Shown here: positions 27,425 to 36,140 of the stretch, in pieces
Layout of the letters: each line of letters begins with the position of its first letter
Numbering within the stretch: position 1 is the stretch's first letter
Source of the DNA: MPNP01 sp965116235
Lineage (GTDB): Bacteria > Pseudomonadota > Alphaproteobacteria > Rhodobacterales > Rhodobacteraceae
Assembly (NCBI GenBank): GCA_965116235.1
Contig: OZ220496.1
Coordinates: forward strand, 2,604,001 to 2,668,000
DNA length: 64,000 nt
Direction of reading: 5' to 3'
Notes under the pieces: model-generated
Databases searched by the model: none
What the model was told of the DNA's origin: nothing
Seen by the model: only the letters and a program-made list of their open reading frames with translations
Position numbers and translations under genes: made by a program

Positions 27425-28801
27425 ATGTTTTCCAAGATCTTAATCGCTAACCGCGGGGAAATAGCCCTGCGGATCATTCGAACCTGCAAGGAAATGGACA
27501 TTGGCACCGTGGCGGTTCATACAACCGTTGACCAAGATGCCATGCATGTTCGCATGGCCGACGAGACCGTTTGCATCGGGCCATCGCGATCGCAAGGCAA
27601 GAAGGACAGTTACCTTTCCTATTCCGCTATCATTTCGGCTTGTGAGATTACGGGAGCGAATGCCATTCATCCCGGTTATGGATTTCTCTCCGAAAACGCT
27701 GAGTTTGTCGAGCAGGTTGAAGATCACGACATAGTCTTTATTGGACCTTCGGCCGAACATATCCGCATGATGGGCGACAAGATTTCAGCCAAGCGTGTAA
27801 TGCAGTCGCTAGGCGTGCCATGTGTTCCCGGCCCAAATGAAAGCCTTAATTCACCGGAAGAAGCCCGGCAGGTCGCCAGCGATATCGGCTATCCGGTCAT
27901 GGTAAAGTCGGCGGCCGGCGGTGGTGGGCGGGGCATGAAGATTGTTCAATCGGAACATGAGTTCGAGCAGGCCTTTCACTCTGCCCAACAGGAAGCCGAG
28001 GCCAGTTTTGGAAATGGTGAAGTCTATCTCGAAAAATTCCTGACCCAAGGTCGGCATATCGAGATCCAGGTATTGGGTGACAATTTTGGCAACGCCGTTC
28101 ATCTGGGAGAACGAGACTGCACCTTGCAACGGCGCCATCAAAAGCTGCTGGAAGAATCGCCCAGCCCGGTTATCAATCCGGAAATCAGAAATGACATTGG
28201 CAAGATTTGTACCCAGGCGATATCTCAGATGGGCTATTCCGGAGCGGGAACCGTTGAATTCCTGTATCAAGATGGCGCGTTCTACTTCATTGAAATGAAT
28301 ACACGCTTGCAGGTCGAACACCCTGTAACCGAAGCTGTCTATGGCATTGATCTCGTCAAGGAACAGATAAACGTTGCAGCTGGGCGGCCATTGTCTTTCA
28401 AGCAGGACGATCTTGTGCCCTCGGGTCATGCCATTGAGGTTCGGATCAATGCTGAATCGCCTCCCAACTTCATTCCCTGTCCAGGCCAAGTTGAGATCTA
28501 TCACTCTCCGGGCGGGTTGGGGATCAGAATGGACTCTTCCCTGTACAACGGCTACACCATACCTCAGGATTACGACAGTCTGGTCGGCAAGTTGATCGCG
28601 CACGGCGACTGTAGAGCCGCGGCCGTCGCGAAACTGAAAAGAGCCCTTGAGGAGTTGATAGTCCACCCCATCGATACCACAACCCCCATCTTTCAGCAAA
28701 TTTTGGAAGCACCAGACTTCATCAGTTCGAATTATGACATTCACTGGCTGGAGCGCTGGATAAAGGATAGCTATCGTCCGCCCTCAAAGCCGAGAACTTG
28801 A
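27425..28801 (+). CDS. accC: Acetyl-CoA carboxylase, biotin carboxylase subunit
   Basis: 458 residues. It carboxylates BCCP biotin with bicarbonate and ATP in the cytoplasm. The ATP-grasp architecture is complete: N-terminal MFSKILIANRGEIALRIIRT, HPGYGFLSENAEF, the glycine-rich loop GGGGRGMK, ERDCTLQRRHQK, and the active-site FIEMNTRLQVEHPVTE. The C-terminal subdomain ends a few residues beyond the usual 449. It is the second gene of accBC, and aat follows in the same direction after 33 nt. Confidence 0.97.
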   Translation: MFSKILIANRGEIALRIIRTCKEMDIGTVAVHTTVDQDAMHVRMADETVCIGPSRSQGKKDSYLSYSAIISACEITGANAIHPGYGFLSENAEFVEQVEDHDIVFIGPSAEHIRMMGDKISAKRVMQSLGVPCVPGPNESLNSPEEARQVASDIGYPVMVKSAAGGGGRGMKIVQSEHEFEQAFHSAQQEAEASFGNGEVYLEKFLTQGRHIEIQVLGDNFGNAVHLGERDCTLQRRHQKLLEESPSPVINPEIRNDIGKICTQAISQMGYSGAGTVEFLYQDGAFYFIEMNTRLQVEHPVTEAVYGIDLVKEQINVAAGRPLSFKQDDLVPSGHAIEVRINAESPPNFIPCPGQVEIYHSPGGLGIRMDSSLYNGYTIPQDYDSLVGKLIAHGDCRAAAVAKLKRALEELIVHPIDTTTPIFQQILEAPDFISSNYDIHWLERWIKDSYRPPSKPRT

Positions 28802-28834
28802 AACTCGGCCGTAGGCTGTGCCGCATAAAAAATC

Positions 28835-29473
28835 GTGGATGATCTTGTCAAGTCGTTTGTACAGGAATATTCCCGTGGCAACTTTGTCATGGCCAATTCG
28901 GCCGATGACCAAAGTTGCTATTGGTGCAAGTCGGCAGAACGTTTCATCATTCCTCTGGATGATGTCCTTGTCTCTCGGCGCTTGAAACGGAGGATTCGAA
29001 GCGGTTTCTTCAATCTGACACGCAATCAGTGCTTTGAGGATGTCATAGAGGCTTGCTCGAGGCGCACCGATACTTGGATCAACTCCACCGTCAAGCTCAT
29101 ATACACACATTTGCACCAGATGAACCTGGTCCATTCGATTGAAACCTGGCATGACGATCGACTGGTTGGCGGACTTTATGGCGTGGCGATTGATCGGGTT
29201 TTCTTTGGCGAAAGCATGTTCTCGACAATCCCAGATGCATCCAAGGTGGCTCTTGTATATCTGGTCGATCATCTCAATCGAGCCGGATTTCAACTTCTGG
29301 ATGCGCAGGTGCCATCTCTCCACCTTCAGCGGATGGGTGGCCGATCAGTTTCGGAGAACGAGTTCCATCGTCTTTTGAACCGCTACATCACACGCTCGAC
29401 AAGTCAGTTTTTGGTCACCCCATTCGACAGTTCCGGGGCAGCGGTCGTGCAACGTATCAGCCAAAAATCGTAG
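28835..29473 (+). CDS. aat: Leucyl/phenylalanyl-tRNA-protein transferase
   Basis: 212 residues. It attaches Leu or Phe to proteins with N-terminal Arg/Lys, marking them for the ClpS-ClpAP N-end rule pathway. Core motifs are present: TWINSTVKLIYTHLHQMNL, HSIETWHDDRLVGGLYGVAI, FFGESMFS and ASKVALVYLVDHL. The usual N-terminal WFSPxxR motif is altered (CYWCKSAERFIIPLD). The start is GTG at 28835, the first possible codon after an in-frame stop. Its last 70 bases overlap the 3' end of the convergent DUF2155 gene. The position after accC is typical of the class. Confidence 0.92.
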   Translation: MDDLVKSFVQEYSRGNFVMANSADDQSCYWCKSAERFIIPLDDVLVSRRLKRRIRSGFFNLTRNQCFEDVIEACSRRTDTWINSTVKLIYTHLHQMNLVHSIETWHDDRLVGGLYGVAIDRVFFGESMFSTIPDASKVALVYLVDHLNRAGFQLLDAQVPSLHLQRMGGRSVSENEFHRLLNRYITRSTSQFLVTPFDSSGAAVVQRISQKS

Positions 29474-29850
29474 CGTGGATGCTCCACGGCCGAAAGGGCC
29501 GGATCATGAGCGATCATCCAGGCCTTGAATATTTCCTCACGATTCGACTTTTGAGTGATTTCCGTGAAAGCATAGGAGTGCAGCTTTGGATTGGACGGCA
29601 AGTAGCGGCAATCGTGGAGCGTGATCAGAAACCGTTCAGTTTCGGCCGTCTGGCCAATCCGAATCTCCATGTCGACGACATTGCCAGCAATCGTGTCGAG
29701 ACTGCGTAACAAGGCTCCGTCCGCCGAGAGTGCGGAGGGATTGTCAACCGGGTCATCAAGGTATTCGATCTCGATCGCCAGTGCCGCCGAGAAGAGATTC
29801 GCAACGCCCAGAACAATCAGGGCATGAGCGCAGCGACTAAAGTTTGTCAC
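29404..29850 (-). CDS. DUF2155 domain protein, exported
   Basis: About 149 residues. A signal peptide (CAHALIVLGVANLFSAALA) precedes a small conserved domain: LLRSLDTIAGNVVDMEIRIGQ, FLITLHDCRYLPSN, FKAWMIAHDPALSAVEHPRYDFWLIRC. These match the alphaproteobacterial DUF2155 family, whose function is unknown. Its constant neighbours are mlaD and NDUFA12. The GTG at 29850 gives a normal signal peptide and a 14-nt overlap with mlaD. An ATG at 29886 would overlap mlaD by 50 nt. The C-terminus overlaps convergent aat by 70 bp. Confidence 0.82.
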   Translation of the reverse strand: MTNFSRCAHALIVLGVANLFSAALAIEIEYLDDPVDNPSALSADGALLRSLDTIAGNVVDMEIRIGQTAETERFLITLHDCRYLPSNPKLHSYAFTEITQKSNREEIFKAWMIAHDPALSAVEHPRYDFWLIRCTTAAPELSNGVTKN

Positions 29851-30280
29851 CCACCGACTGGGCCAACAGCGTGAGAAAATCGACATCTGACTGCGTAAAC
29901 AAGGCTCTTTCCCCTGGCTTGAGCATTTGATCATCAATGCCGGGAAAGATTTCAATGAAGTTGCCGCCTAAGAGGCTCTCTGTCGACACGGCAAACAAGG
30001 TATCGACTGAAAGTTCAATGTCCGAATCGACTGAAAGGTGAACTGAGGCTTGGTAAGTATCCGGATTGAGTTCCATTTTATCAACATTGCCGACCTTGAT
30101 CCCGGCGATGCGGACATCGGTACCCACCGCCACCCCTTTGGCCGAGGTAAATTCGGCAACCAAGGCATAGCTGGCGCCGCGCGGGAGCGTGTCGCTAGCC
30201 TGCAGCAACCAGAACAGAAAACTCCCGGTTATGATCAGAACAAAAAAACCGATCAGCGCTTCCAGCTTGCTTTCAGTCAT
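29837..30280 (-). CDS. mlaD: MlaD family substrate-binding protein of a phospholipid ABC transporter
   Basis: 147 residues. A single N-terminal membrane helix (EALIGFFVLIITGSFLFWLL) anchors one MCE domain: YALVAEFTSAKGVAVGTDVRIAGIKVGNV, then LFAVSTESLLGGNFIEI. MlaD rings bind lipid in the periplasm during retrograde phospholipid transport, which maintains outer-membrane asymmetry. mlaE, mlaF and mlaC are not in this window, as is usual for this scattered arrangement. ATG 30280 is chosen because the frame upstream of it runs into NDUFA12 and is unlike MlaD. The gene lies 16 nt behind NDUFA12. Confidence 0.92.
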   Translation of the reverse strand: MTESKLEALIGFFVLIITGSFLFWLLQASDTLPRGASYALVAEFTSAKGVAVGTDVRIAGIKVGNVDKMELNPDTYQASVHLSVDSDIELSVDTLFAVSTESLLGGNFIEIFPGIDDQMLKPGERALFTQSDVDFLTLLAQSVGDKL

Positions 30281-30296
30281 CGGCTGAATCGAACAA

Positions 30297-30671
30297 TTAT
30301 CGGGGTGTCCACGGGACATAATCCGGAGGAATGGACTTTGATGCGCGTCGGAGCGAGCCTTTCGGCGCGTAAGCGCTCGCGGTGCCGGTTTGGTTTGGCA
30401 AATGCCTTTGTTCCCACTTTTTTTTGGGCAAGGGGTCCTCGGTCGGAGGGGTAGGGAAAGTGTGGTGAAGCCACCCATGCCAATCCGGCGAGATACGGCT
30501 CGCCTCAATTGAACCATTGTAGATCACCCAACGCCTCTGACCGTCTTTCGTTTGATAAAAGACATTCCCCTGCTCGTCCTGACCTACCCTCTTGCCACGG
30601 CGCCAAGTAAAGAACTGGGTTCCGATGGTCTGCGAATTCCACCACGTCAGAAGGCGTTTGACAAAATTCAT
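30297..30671 (-). CDS. NDUFA12 family NADH:ubiquinone oxidoreductase accessory subunit
   Basis: 124 residues. It has the short conserved core of the complex I accessory subunit NDUFA12 (B17.2): GTQFFTWRRGKRVGQDEQGN, FYQTKDGQRRWVIYNG, EASRISPDWHGWLHHT, and a terminal PDYVPWTP. Among bacteria this subunit is essentially alphaproteobacterial, so it is a taxonomic marker. It attaches to the peripheral arm of complex I on the cytoplasmic side. It heads a minus-strand run with mlaD and DUF2155, a conserved trio. The C-terminal third is basic and poorly conserved. Confidence 0.93.
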   Translation of the reverse strand: MNFVKRLLTWWNSQTIGTQFFTWRRGKRVGQDEQGNVFYQTKDGQRRWVIYNGSIEASRISPDWHGWLHHTFPTPPTEDPLPKKKWEQRHLPNQTGTASAYAPKGSLRRASKSIPPDYVPWTPR

Positions 30672-30765
30672 TGCTTGAATCCGGCTCCGCTTATTTCATG
30701 ATCCACTTTGCACGACTGCCACTTCACATGGTAGAGCTATTTCAGTTTCTTGCAAGTCAACACGG

Positions 30766-32028
30766 TCAAGAGGCCGCAACCTGCGGGGAATCGTTGTCCG
30801 TATAAAATTTCAGGATTGGTGCCTGCGACAGGACGACCGCATCCGACACAACAACTTCCGATACGCTGGCATCCAATGGCAGCTCAAACATGGTATCAAG
30901 CAGAATGCCCTCAATGATAGACCTCAATCCCCGGGCTCCTGTCTTGAGTTCAACGGCCTTTTGCGCAATTGCGGCTATGGCGTCATCGGTAAAGGTCAAT
31001 TTGATTCCGTCCAGCTCAAAGAGTTTCTGATACTGCTTGATCAACGAGTTCTTGGGGAATGTCAGCACCTTTTGCAGAGCGTCGATATCCAGCTCGTCCA
31101 AGGTCGCAACAACTGGAACCCGGCCGACAAACTCCGGAATGAGCCCAAACTTCATCAGATCTTCGGGTTCGACCTCGGCCAAGATTTCGCTGATGCCCCT
31201 TTCTTCCAGAACGGAAATTTCGGCTTCAAATCCCAATGCGACTGGCCGGGTTCGCTGCTGGATGACCTTTTCCAGCCCGGAAAAAGCTCCTCCGCAGATA
31301 AACAGAATATTGGTCGTATCCACCTGCAAGAATTCCTGCTGGGGATGTTTCCGTCCTCCCTTTGGGGGAATTGACGTGACCGTGCCCTCGATAATTTTCA
31401 GCAGAGCCTGCTGGACCCCTTCGCCACTGACGTCGCGGGTTATGGACAAGTTTTCCGTTTTTCGGGTTATCTTGTCGAGTTCGTCGATGTAGACAATTCC
31501 TCTCTGGGCCTTGGCCACGTTGTAGTCGGCCGCCTGTATCAGTCGCAGGATGATGTTTTCAACATCTTCGCCGACGTACCCGGCTTCCGTCAAGGCCGTG
31601 GCGTCCGCCATCGTGAACGGGACGTCCAGGAGTTTGGCCAAGGTCTGGGCCAGGAGCGTCTTACCACTTCCGGTGGGGCCAATAAGCAGAATGTTTGATT
31701 TGGCGATTTCGACCCCGAGGTCGGTCTCACTGTGATTCAGCATCTTGTAGTGATTGTACACCGCAACAGACAAGACCTTCTTGGCCTGCTCCTGACCGAT
31801 CACATAATCGTCAAGGAAGCGGTAAATCTCCTGCGGTGGAGTCGACTGATGCCCCTTGCTATGGGAGGGTGTATCCTGATCTTGCTTGATGATCGCGACC
31901 GAAAGTTCAACACACTCGTCACACATGTAAACTTGCGGTCCCGCAATCAGCTTGCGTACTTCGCTCTTGCTCTTGCCACAAAAGGAGCAAAGGAGCTCAC
32001 TCTCGTCAGTTGAATCTTGGTCACTCAT
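30766..32028 (-). CDS. clpX: ATP-dependent Clp protease ATP-binding subunit ClpX
   Basis: 420 residues. This AAA+ unfoldase feeds ssrA-tagged and other substrates to ClpP. The N-terminal four-cysteine zinc-binding domain (CSFCGKSKSEV, MCDECVEL) leads into Walker A GPTGSGKT, pore loop AGYVGEDVE, Walker B IVYIDELDK, the ClpP-contact region, and sensor 2 in KTGARGLRSI. ATG 32028 is used. A TTG two codons earlier is unlikely. It follows clpP by 83 nt. The lon gene that often comes next in relatives is not here. Confidence 0.97.
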   Translation of the reverse strand: MSDQDSTDESELLCSFCGKSKSEVRKLIAGPQVYMCDECVELSVAIIKQDQDTPSHSKGHQSTPPQEIYRFLDDYVIGQEQAKKVLSVAVYNHYKMLNHSETDLGVEIAKSNILLIGPTGSGKTLLAQTLAKLLDVPFTMADATALTEAGYVGEDVENIILRLIQAADYNVAKAQRGIVYIDELDKITRKTENLSITRDVSGEGVQQALLKIIEGTVTSIPPKGGRKHPQQEFLQVDTTNILFICGGAFSGLEKVIQQRTRPVALGFEAEISVLEERGISEILAEVEPEDLMKFGLIPEFVGRVPVVATLDELDIDALQKVLTFPKNSLIKQYQKLFELDGIKLTFTDDAIAAIAQKAVELKTGARGLRSIIEGILLDTMFELPLDASVSEVVVSDAVVLSQAPILKFYTDNDSPQVAAS

Positions 32029-32111
32029 TTCCAAAGCCCATCATCTTTTGAATTAACGACCTTCCATTCTTCATCATCCAATAATCCCGATCACCACAAT
32101 ACCACATGCGG

Positions 32112-32714
32112 TCAGGAACGCGTGGTCACAATTTTGTCGACAAGTCCCCATTCCTGTGCCATTTGGGGAGTCATGTACCTATCGCCCTCGCGAATGGCCT
32201 CCGTCACCTCTTCTCGAGTTCGAGAGGTGTGCTTCATGATCACTTCCGTCAAGGTGTTTTCACGGTCCTTCATGTGGTTGTACTGGATTTTGACATCGGT
32301 AAACCGCCCTCTGAGCCCGCCCATGGATTGGTGGACCATGATTGTCGCATTGGGCAACGAATATCGGTGGCCCTTGGCACCGGCTGCCAGGAGGACGGCG
32401 CCCATTGATGCCGCACGGCCAAAGCACAGGGTGGAAACCGGGGGCGCAATATACTGCATGGCATCATAGATCGCCAGGCCCGAATCGACCTCCCCGCCGG
32501 GACTGTTGATATACATGGAGATTTCTTTCTTCGGATCTTCAGATTCCAGGAAAAGAAGCTGGGCAACGGCCAAAGTGGACATTTCCTCCGTTACCTCTCC
32601 GCACACGAAGACGATTCTCTCCTTGAGAAGCTTGGAAAAAATGTCGTAGCGTCTTTCGCCTCTGGGTGTTTGCTCATCCACGGTCGGAATGAGTGCGTTC
32701 CATAAAGTTTCCAC
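32112..32714 (-). CDS. clpP: ATP-dependent Clp protease proteolytic subunit ClpP
   Basis: 200 residues with the catalytic triad Ser103 (GRAASMGA), His128 (IMVHQSMGG) and Asp178 (EGDRYMT). YINSPGGEVDSGLAIYD precedes the active site. It forms the tetradecameric protease chamber for ClpX (and ClpA). The start is GTG at 32714 with GGAGG about 10 nt upstream. An ATG in another frame lies between them and is not used. It stands 78 nt behind tig, the standard tig-clpP-clpX order. Confidence 0.96.
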   Translation of the reverse strand: METLWNALIPTVDEQTPRGERRYDIFSKLLKERIVFVCGEVTEEMSTLAVAQLLFLESEDPKKEISMYINSPGGEVDSGLAIYDAMQYIAPPVSTLCFGRAASMGAVLLAAGAKGHRYSLPNATIMVHQSMGGLRGRFTDVKIQYNHMKDRENTLTEVIMKHTSRTREEVTEAIREGDRYMTPQMAQEWGLVDKIVTTRS

Positions 32715-32792
32715 GTGGCCATTTCCTCCAAGTCTGACTGTCGGACCTTTTCATCAAGTGCGCGCAATCCCTGCCGCAAGCAATTTTCCTTG

Positions 32793-34313
32793 TCACCCTA
32801 GCCTTAGATCAGGTTTTATGATGGCATCCCATTTTTTTATGGTTTCGGCAATTTGATTAAAACTCACCGTCTCTTCAACGATGTTTTGGACCTGATCCAG
32901 GAGATGCGCGACGACCTTTTCCATAAGGATTTCACTAAGGATTGTTTCAGCTATGTCCTCAGAAATGTCTTCAATAGATTCGTCATGATCCCTCTCGTCA
33001 AACTCGAGACCCATAAGACCGTAATGATATCGAAGACGATCAAGCCAGCCTCTTTGTATCTCTTCTCTTGAAACCTCAATGTGCTTCTCATGCGCATAAT
33101 CAGCAACCAGAATTCCATATCGGGCTTGTCTCGCGGCTAGGCTTCTTATTTTCTCGACCATCTTCGGATCTAGACTGTCCCAGTCCACTGATGAACCTGA
33201 CCCCGTGTCGGATATGGCCTCGTCAGCAGGATTAATCAATTTCTCTTCAGTATCTTCATTTCTAGTCAAAAACTCCTCATCGTCTTCACTTTCATCCATG
33301 AGTTCAGACTCGTTCAATTCCAAGCCACTCGCCACGTTAGTCATGGCAGTTTCGAGAGTTCTCTCGGGCACTTCGAAGGTTAGACTGTCCTGTATCTGAT
33401 GAAGCAATTGCACCTTGAGAAGACCAAGGGAGGAATGTTCAAACTCGGCAAGTTTTTTGTCGAGCAGAAATTGATCAAGTTCAGCGACAGATTCGAACCC
33501 GAACTGCTGGGCGAGCCGATCCGTTTTTTGACCAGTACGTTGCTGATACAGCTCTCTTGTCTTTATGATGAATTGACAGGGCTTGCCGACCTCTTCGCGG
33601 TTATGCCCGAGATCAGGCAATGAGGCATCCACAACAAGCTCATCACCGACCGCCAGATTCTTGAGGTTGAGGGCTGCTTCCAACCAATAGTTCGTCTCCG
33701 CAACGGTAAATTCAACTTCATAATCCACGTATCCATCGGTTGCAAGTCCCGGTGCGCTGATGGAAAAATCAATGCTCATCCAGTCACCCAAACGGCTTTT
33801 GTAACCTTCTTCGACCTCGACTCTTTCCGGATTGCGGTGAACAAAGTCCTTACTGATTTCTTCGAGTAGTGTGTCCTTGTCATGAGGACGGTAGCGGATC
33901 AACTGGAATTCTGATACGTCCGGAACGGAATATTCGGGACGAATCTCATAATCGATCGTGGTGTAACAAAGGATACTGGGGTCTTGCGCAATGGCACTAT
34001 GGATTATCGGTCTCCCCAATATTGTGTCCCCTTGTTCGTCGAGGTGCCCGTTTACCTCTGTTCTGATCAACTCTTGCAAAACGGAATCGCTAGTCTCCAC
34101 GCCAATGCGTTTCTTCAATATCTGGATCGGCACCTTACCCTTTCGAAACCCCGGAACTGACGCCGTTAACTGGATCTCTTTCAGTGTCTCTGCCAGTTTT
34201 TTTTCAACCAATGCCCGGGGTATTCCGATCCGAACGATTCGATGCAAGCCATCCTTGATCATTTCCGTTCGGACTTCGGTCACCTCGGTATCAAATTGCT
34301 CTTCTTTTGTCAT
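32793..34313 (-). CDS. tig: Trigger factor, ribosome-associated chaperone and peptidyl-prolyl isomerase
   Basis: 506 residues, longer than the usual 430-450. The N-terminal ribosome-docking domain has the signature GFRKGKVP (residues 55-62). The FKBP-like domain spans about 168-255 but is divergent. The C-terminal helical cradle carries an unusual acidic insertion at about 331-380 (DESEDDEEFL, then Ser/Gly-rich). Trigger factor shields nascent chains at the ribosome exit. The start codon lies only 21 nt from the 3' end of tRNA-Leu, so both are probably on one primary transcript. clpP follows. Confidence 0.94.
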   Translation of the reverse strand: MTKEEQFDTEVTEVRTEMIKDGLHRIVRIGIPRALVEKKLAETLKEIQLTASVPGFRKGKVPIQILKKRIGVETSDSVLQELIRTEVNGHLDEQGDTILGRPIIHSAIAQDPSILCYTTIDYEIRPEYSVPDVSEFQLIRYRPHDKDTLLEEISKDFVHRNPERVEVEEGYKSRLGDWMSIDFSISAPGLATDGYVDYEVEFTVAETNYWLEAALNLKNLAVGDELVVDASLPDLGHNREEVGKPCQFIIKTRELYQQRTGQKTDRLAQQFGFESVAELDQFLLDKKLAEFEHSSLGLLKVQLLHQIQDSLTFEVPERTLETAMTNVASGLELNESELMDESEDDEEFLTRNEDTEEKLINPADEAISDTGSGSSVDWDSLDPKMVEKIRSLAARQARYGILVADYAHEKHIEVSREEIQRGWLDRLRYHYGLMGLEFDERDHDESIEDISEDIAETILSEILMEKVVAHLLDQVQNIVEETVSFNQIAETIKKWDAIIKPDLRLG

Positions 34314-34334
34314 CCCAAAGCTTTCTCATTCTCT

Positions 34335-34419
34335 TGGTGCGGGTGAAGGGACTTGAACCCCCAAGCCACAAGGCGCCAGATCCTAAATCTGGTGCGTCTA
34401 CCAATTCCGCCACACCCGC
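34335..34419 (-). tRNA. tRNA-Leu (anticodon UAG)
   Basis: 85 nt including an encoded CCA. The acceptor arm GCGGGTG (34413-34419) pairs with CACCCGC (34339-34345). The D arm is GTGGCGGAATTGGTAGACGC, and the anticodon stem-loop CCAGATTTAGGATCTGG has TAG at positions 34-36. A long class II variable arm (GCGCCTTGTGGCTT) and T arm GGGGGTTCAAGTCCCTT follow. The class II structure and A discriminator fit leucine. It reads CUN codons. tig starts 21 nt downstream, implying processing from a shared transcript. Confidence 0.95.
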
Positions 34420-34589
34420 CAAAACAAGCTTACTTGCCTGCTCATTGAATCCAAAATGCAAAGCATCTGATGTTGCAAAACGGAAGTCCACAGCAAACCA
34501 TGCTGCACATACCCCACGAACTAGTCTCAACAGCGGGAGTTTCAATTCCCTGACAATCTAATTTTGACCCTTGGATGCTCGGTCGCGAA

Positions 34590-36140
34590 CTATTCGCTTG
34601 AAACAGAGAGCAGGCGATTCAGTACCTGGGCTATTGACAAGGGCAAGTCTTCGGCCACGAGTCCTGGACCAAAGTGGTTTGCAGCCAACAAATGCAAGTG
34701 AACGGCTATGGTGCATGCATCAAAAACGGGAATGTTTCTGGCCATCAGGCCGGTAATCATTCCAGCCAAGACATCACCTGACCCGGCCGTCGCCAGCCAT
34801 GCCGAATGTTGCATGGAACGACTGGGGCAAACCATACACCGGCCTTCAGGATTGGCAATGACAGTCTCAGTACCCTTCAAAAGCACGATTGCGTGGCTCG
34901 TTTGACTCGCTTCACGAACAGCCTGAACTCGTGATGTCGTGCCCGTCACTAGCTGGTCGGCAATGGCAGGAAAGAGGCGACTGAATTCTCCCAGATGCGG
35001 GGTCAAGACGACCTGGCGGTGCGCTTGACGAAACAATTCGGCCGGATTGCTAGCAAATGACGTCAACGCATCGGCATCCAGAACAACATGAATCGACTCT
35101 TTGAGCACGGCGGATACCATCTTTTTGGTTTGTATGCCGAGGCCGAGGCCAGGACCAACACAGATTGCGTTTATTCTTGAGTTCGAAAGTTCAGACGCAA
35201 GATCGTCGGGGCATCCGATTTTCGTTGCCATGAGAGCCTGAACCTGATTGGCCAAATCCGTGAACACGGCTGGCGGTGCTCCCAGAGTAACGAGCCCAGC
35301 CCCCACTCGCAACGCCGCCAGCCCCGCCAGCTTGCTTGCTCCAGCCCGACCCAGGCCACCCGACAGAACAAGGGCGTGACCGTGATCATACTTGTGCAGA
35401 TGGGCTCTCTTGGTCAGGTGCCGTTTCAGATGGTATTCATTCGGTTCATACAACTGTGTGAACTCATGATCGTGGTCATAAAGATGCTCAACCTGTTTCT
35501 CCAAGCCAATGGAGACAACCTCCAAATATCCCGACCGGGCAGAGCCCTGACCGAGGTGATGCCCCCACTTCGATTGCTGGAAGGTAATTGTCAGCTCAGC
35601 CTGAAAGCCGTCCAATCCGGTGACCGCGCAAAACATTCCCGTATCGGAATCCAAGCCCGAAAGTATGTCGATGGCCACCACAGGAGTAAACGGTGTCATG
35701 CGTTTCAGGATGGTGCATAACCGATCATCCAACGGCCTTTTAAGACCTGTTCCAAAGAGTGCATCCACGACAATTCCATCGGCGACATCATCAAGCCGGG
35801 TCAAATCGCCGATGGGATGAAAATCTTTCCACAGGGCCCGCATTTGCGTGGCGGCATAGGATCGATTATGCTGGTCAGGTATTTCCCAGCAGTGAACGCA
35901 TCTGCCTGCTTCATGCAGCCGCCTCGCGACAACGAAGCCGTCACCACCATTATTGCCTGGACCGCAGAGAACATGAACCTCGCGTCTTTGGAACTGCGGG
36001 CGGGTTTGCTGCCAATTCAGGATCGTCTCGGCAGCTCCCTGACCCGCTCTCTCCATGAGGTTACATTCGGCCTGGTCCTGACCCTTGATATAAGCTTCCT
36101 CGACCGCACGCATTTCTTCGGTCGAAAGAATGACCGTCAT
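34590..36140 (-). CDS. nnr: Bifunctional NAD(P)H-hydrate epimerase / dehydratase
   Basis: 516 residues in two domains. The N-terminal YjeF epimerase (1-215) has VLCGPGNNGGDGFVVARRL. The C-terminal ribokinase-like dehydratase (about 240-516) has VLTPHLGEFSRLFP and ATAGSGDVLAGMITGL, where the aspartate of GSGD is catalytic. The pair repairs hydrated NADH and NADPH: the epimerase interconverts R and S forms, and the dehydratase restores the S form using ADP or ATP. It lies upstream of tRNA-Leu on the same strand. In many Alphaproteobacteria nnr precedes glnB, as here, divergently. Confidence 0.94.
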   Translation of the reverse strand: MTVILSTEEMRAVEEAYIKGQDQAECNLMERAGQGAAETILNWQQTRPQFQRREVHVLCGPGNNGGDGFVVARRLHEAGRCVHCWEIPDQHNRSYAATQMRALWKDFHPIGDLTRLDDVADGIVVDALFGTGLKRPLDDRLCTILKRMTPFTPVVAIDILSGLDSDTGMFCAVTGLDGFQAELTITFQQSKWGHHLGQGSARSGYLEVVSIGLEKQVEHLYDHDHEFTQLYEPNEYHLKRHLTKRAHLHKYDHGHALVLSGGLGRAGASKLAGLAALRVGAGLVTLGAPPAVFTDLANQVQALMATKIGCPDDLASELSNSRINAICVGPGLGLGIQTKKMVSAVLKESIHVVLDADALTSFASNPAELFRQAHRQVVLTPHLGEFSRLFPAIADQLVTGTTSRVQAVREASQTSHAIVLLKGTETVIANPEGRCMVCPSRSMQHSAWLATAGSGDVLAGMITGLMARNIPVFDACTIAVHLHLLAANHFGPGLVAEDLPLSIAQVLNRLLSVSSE

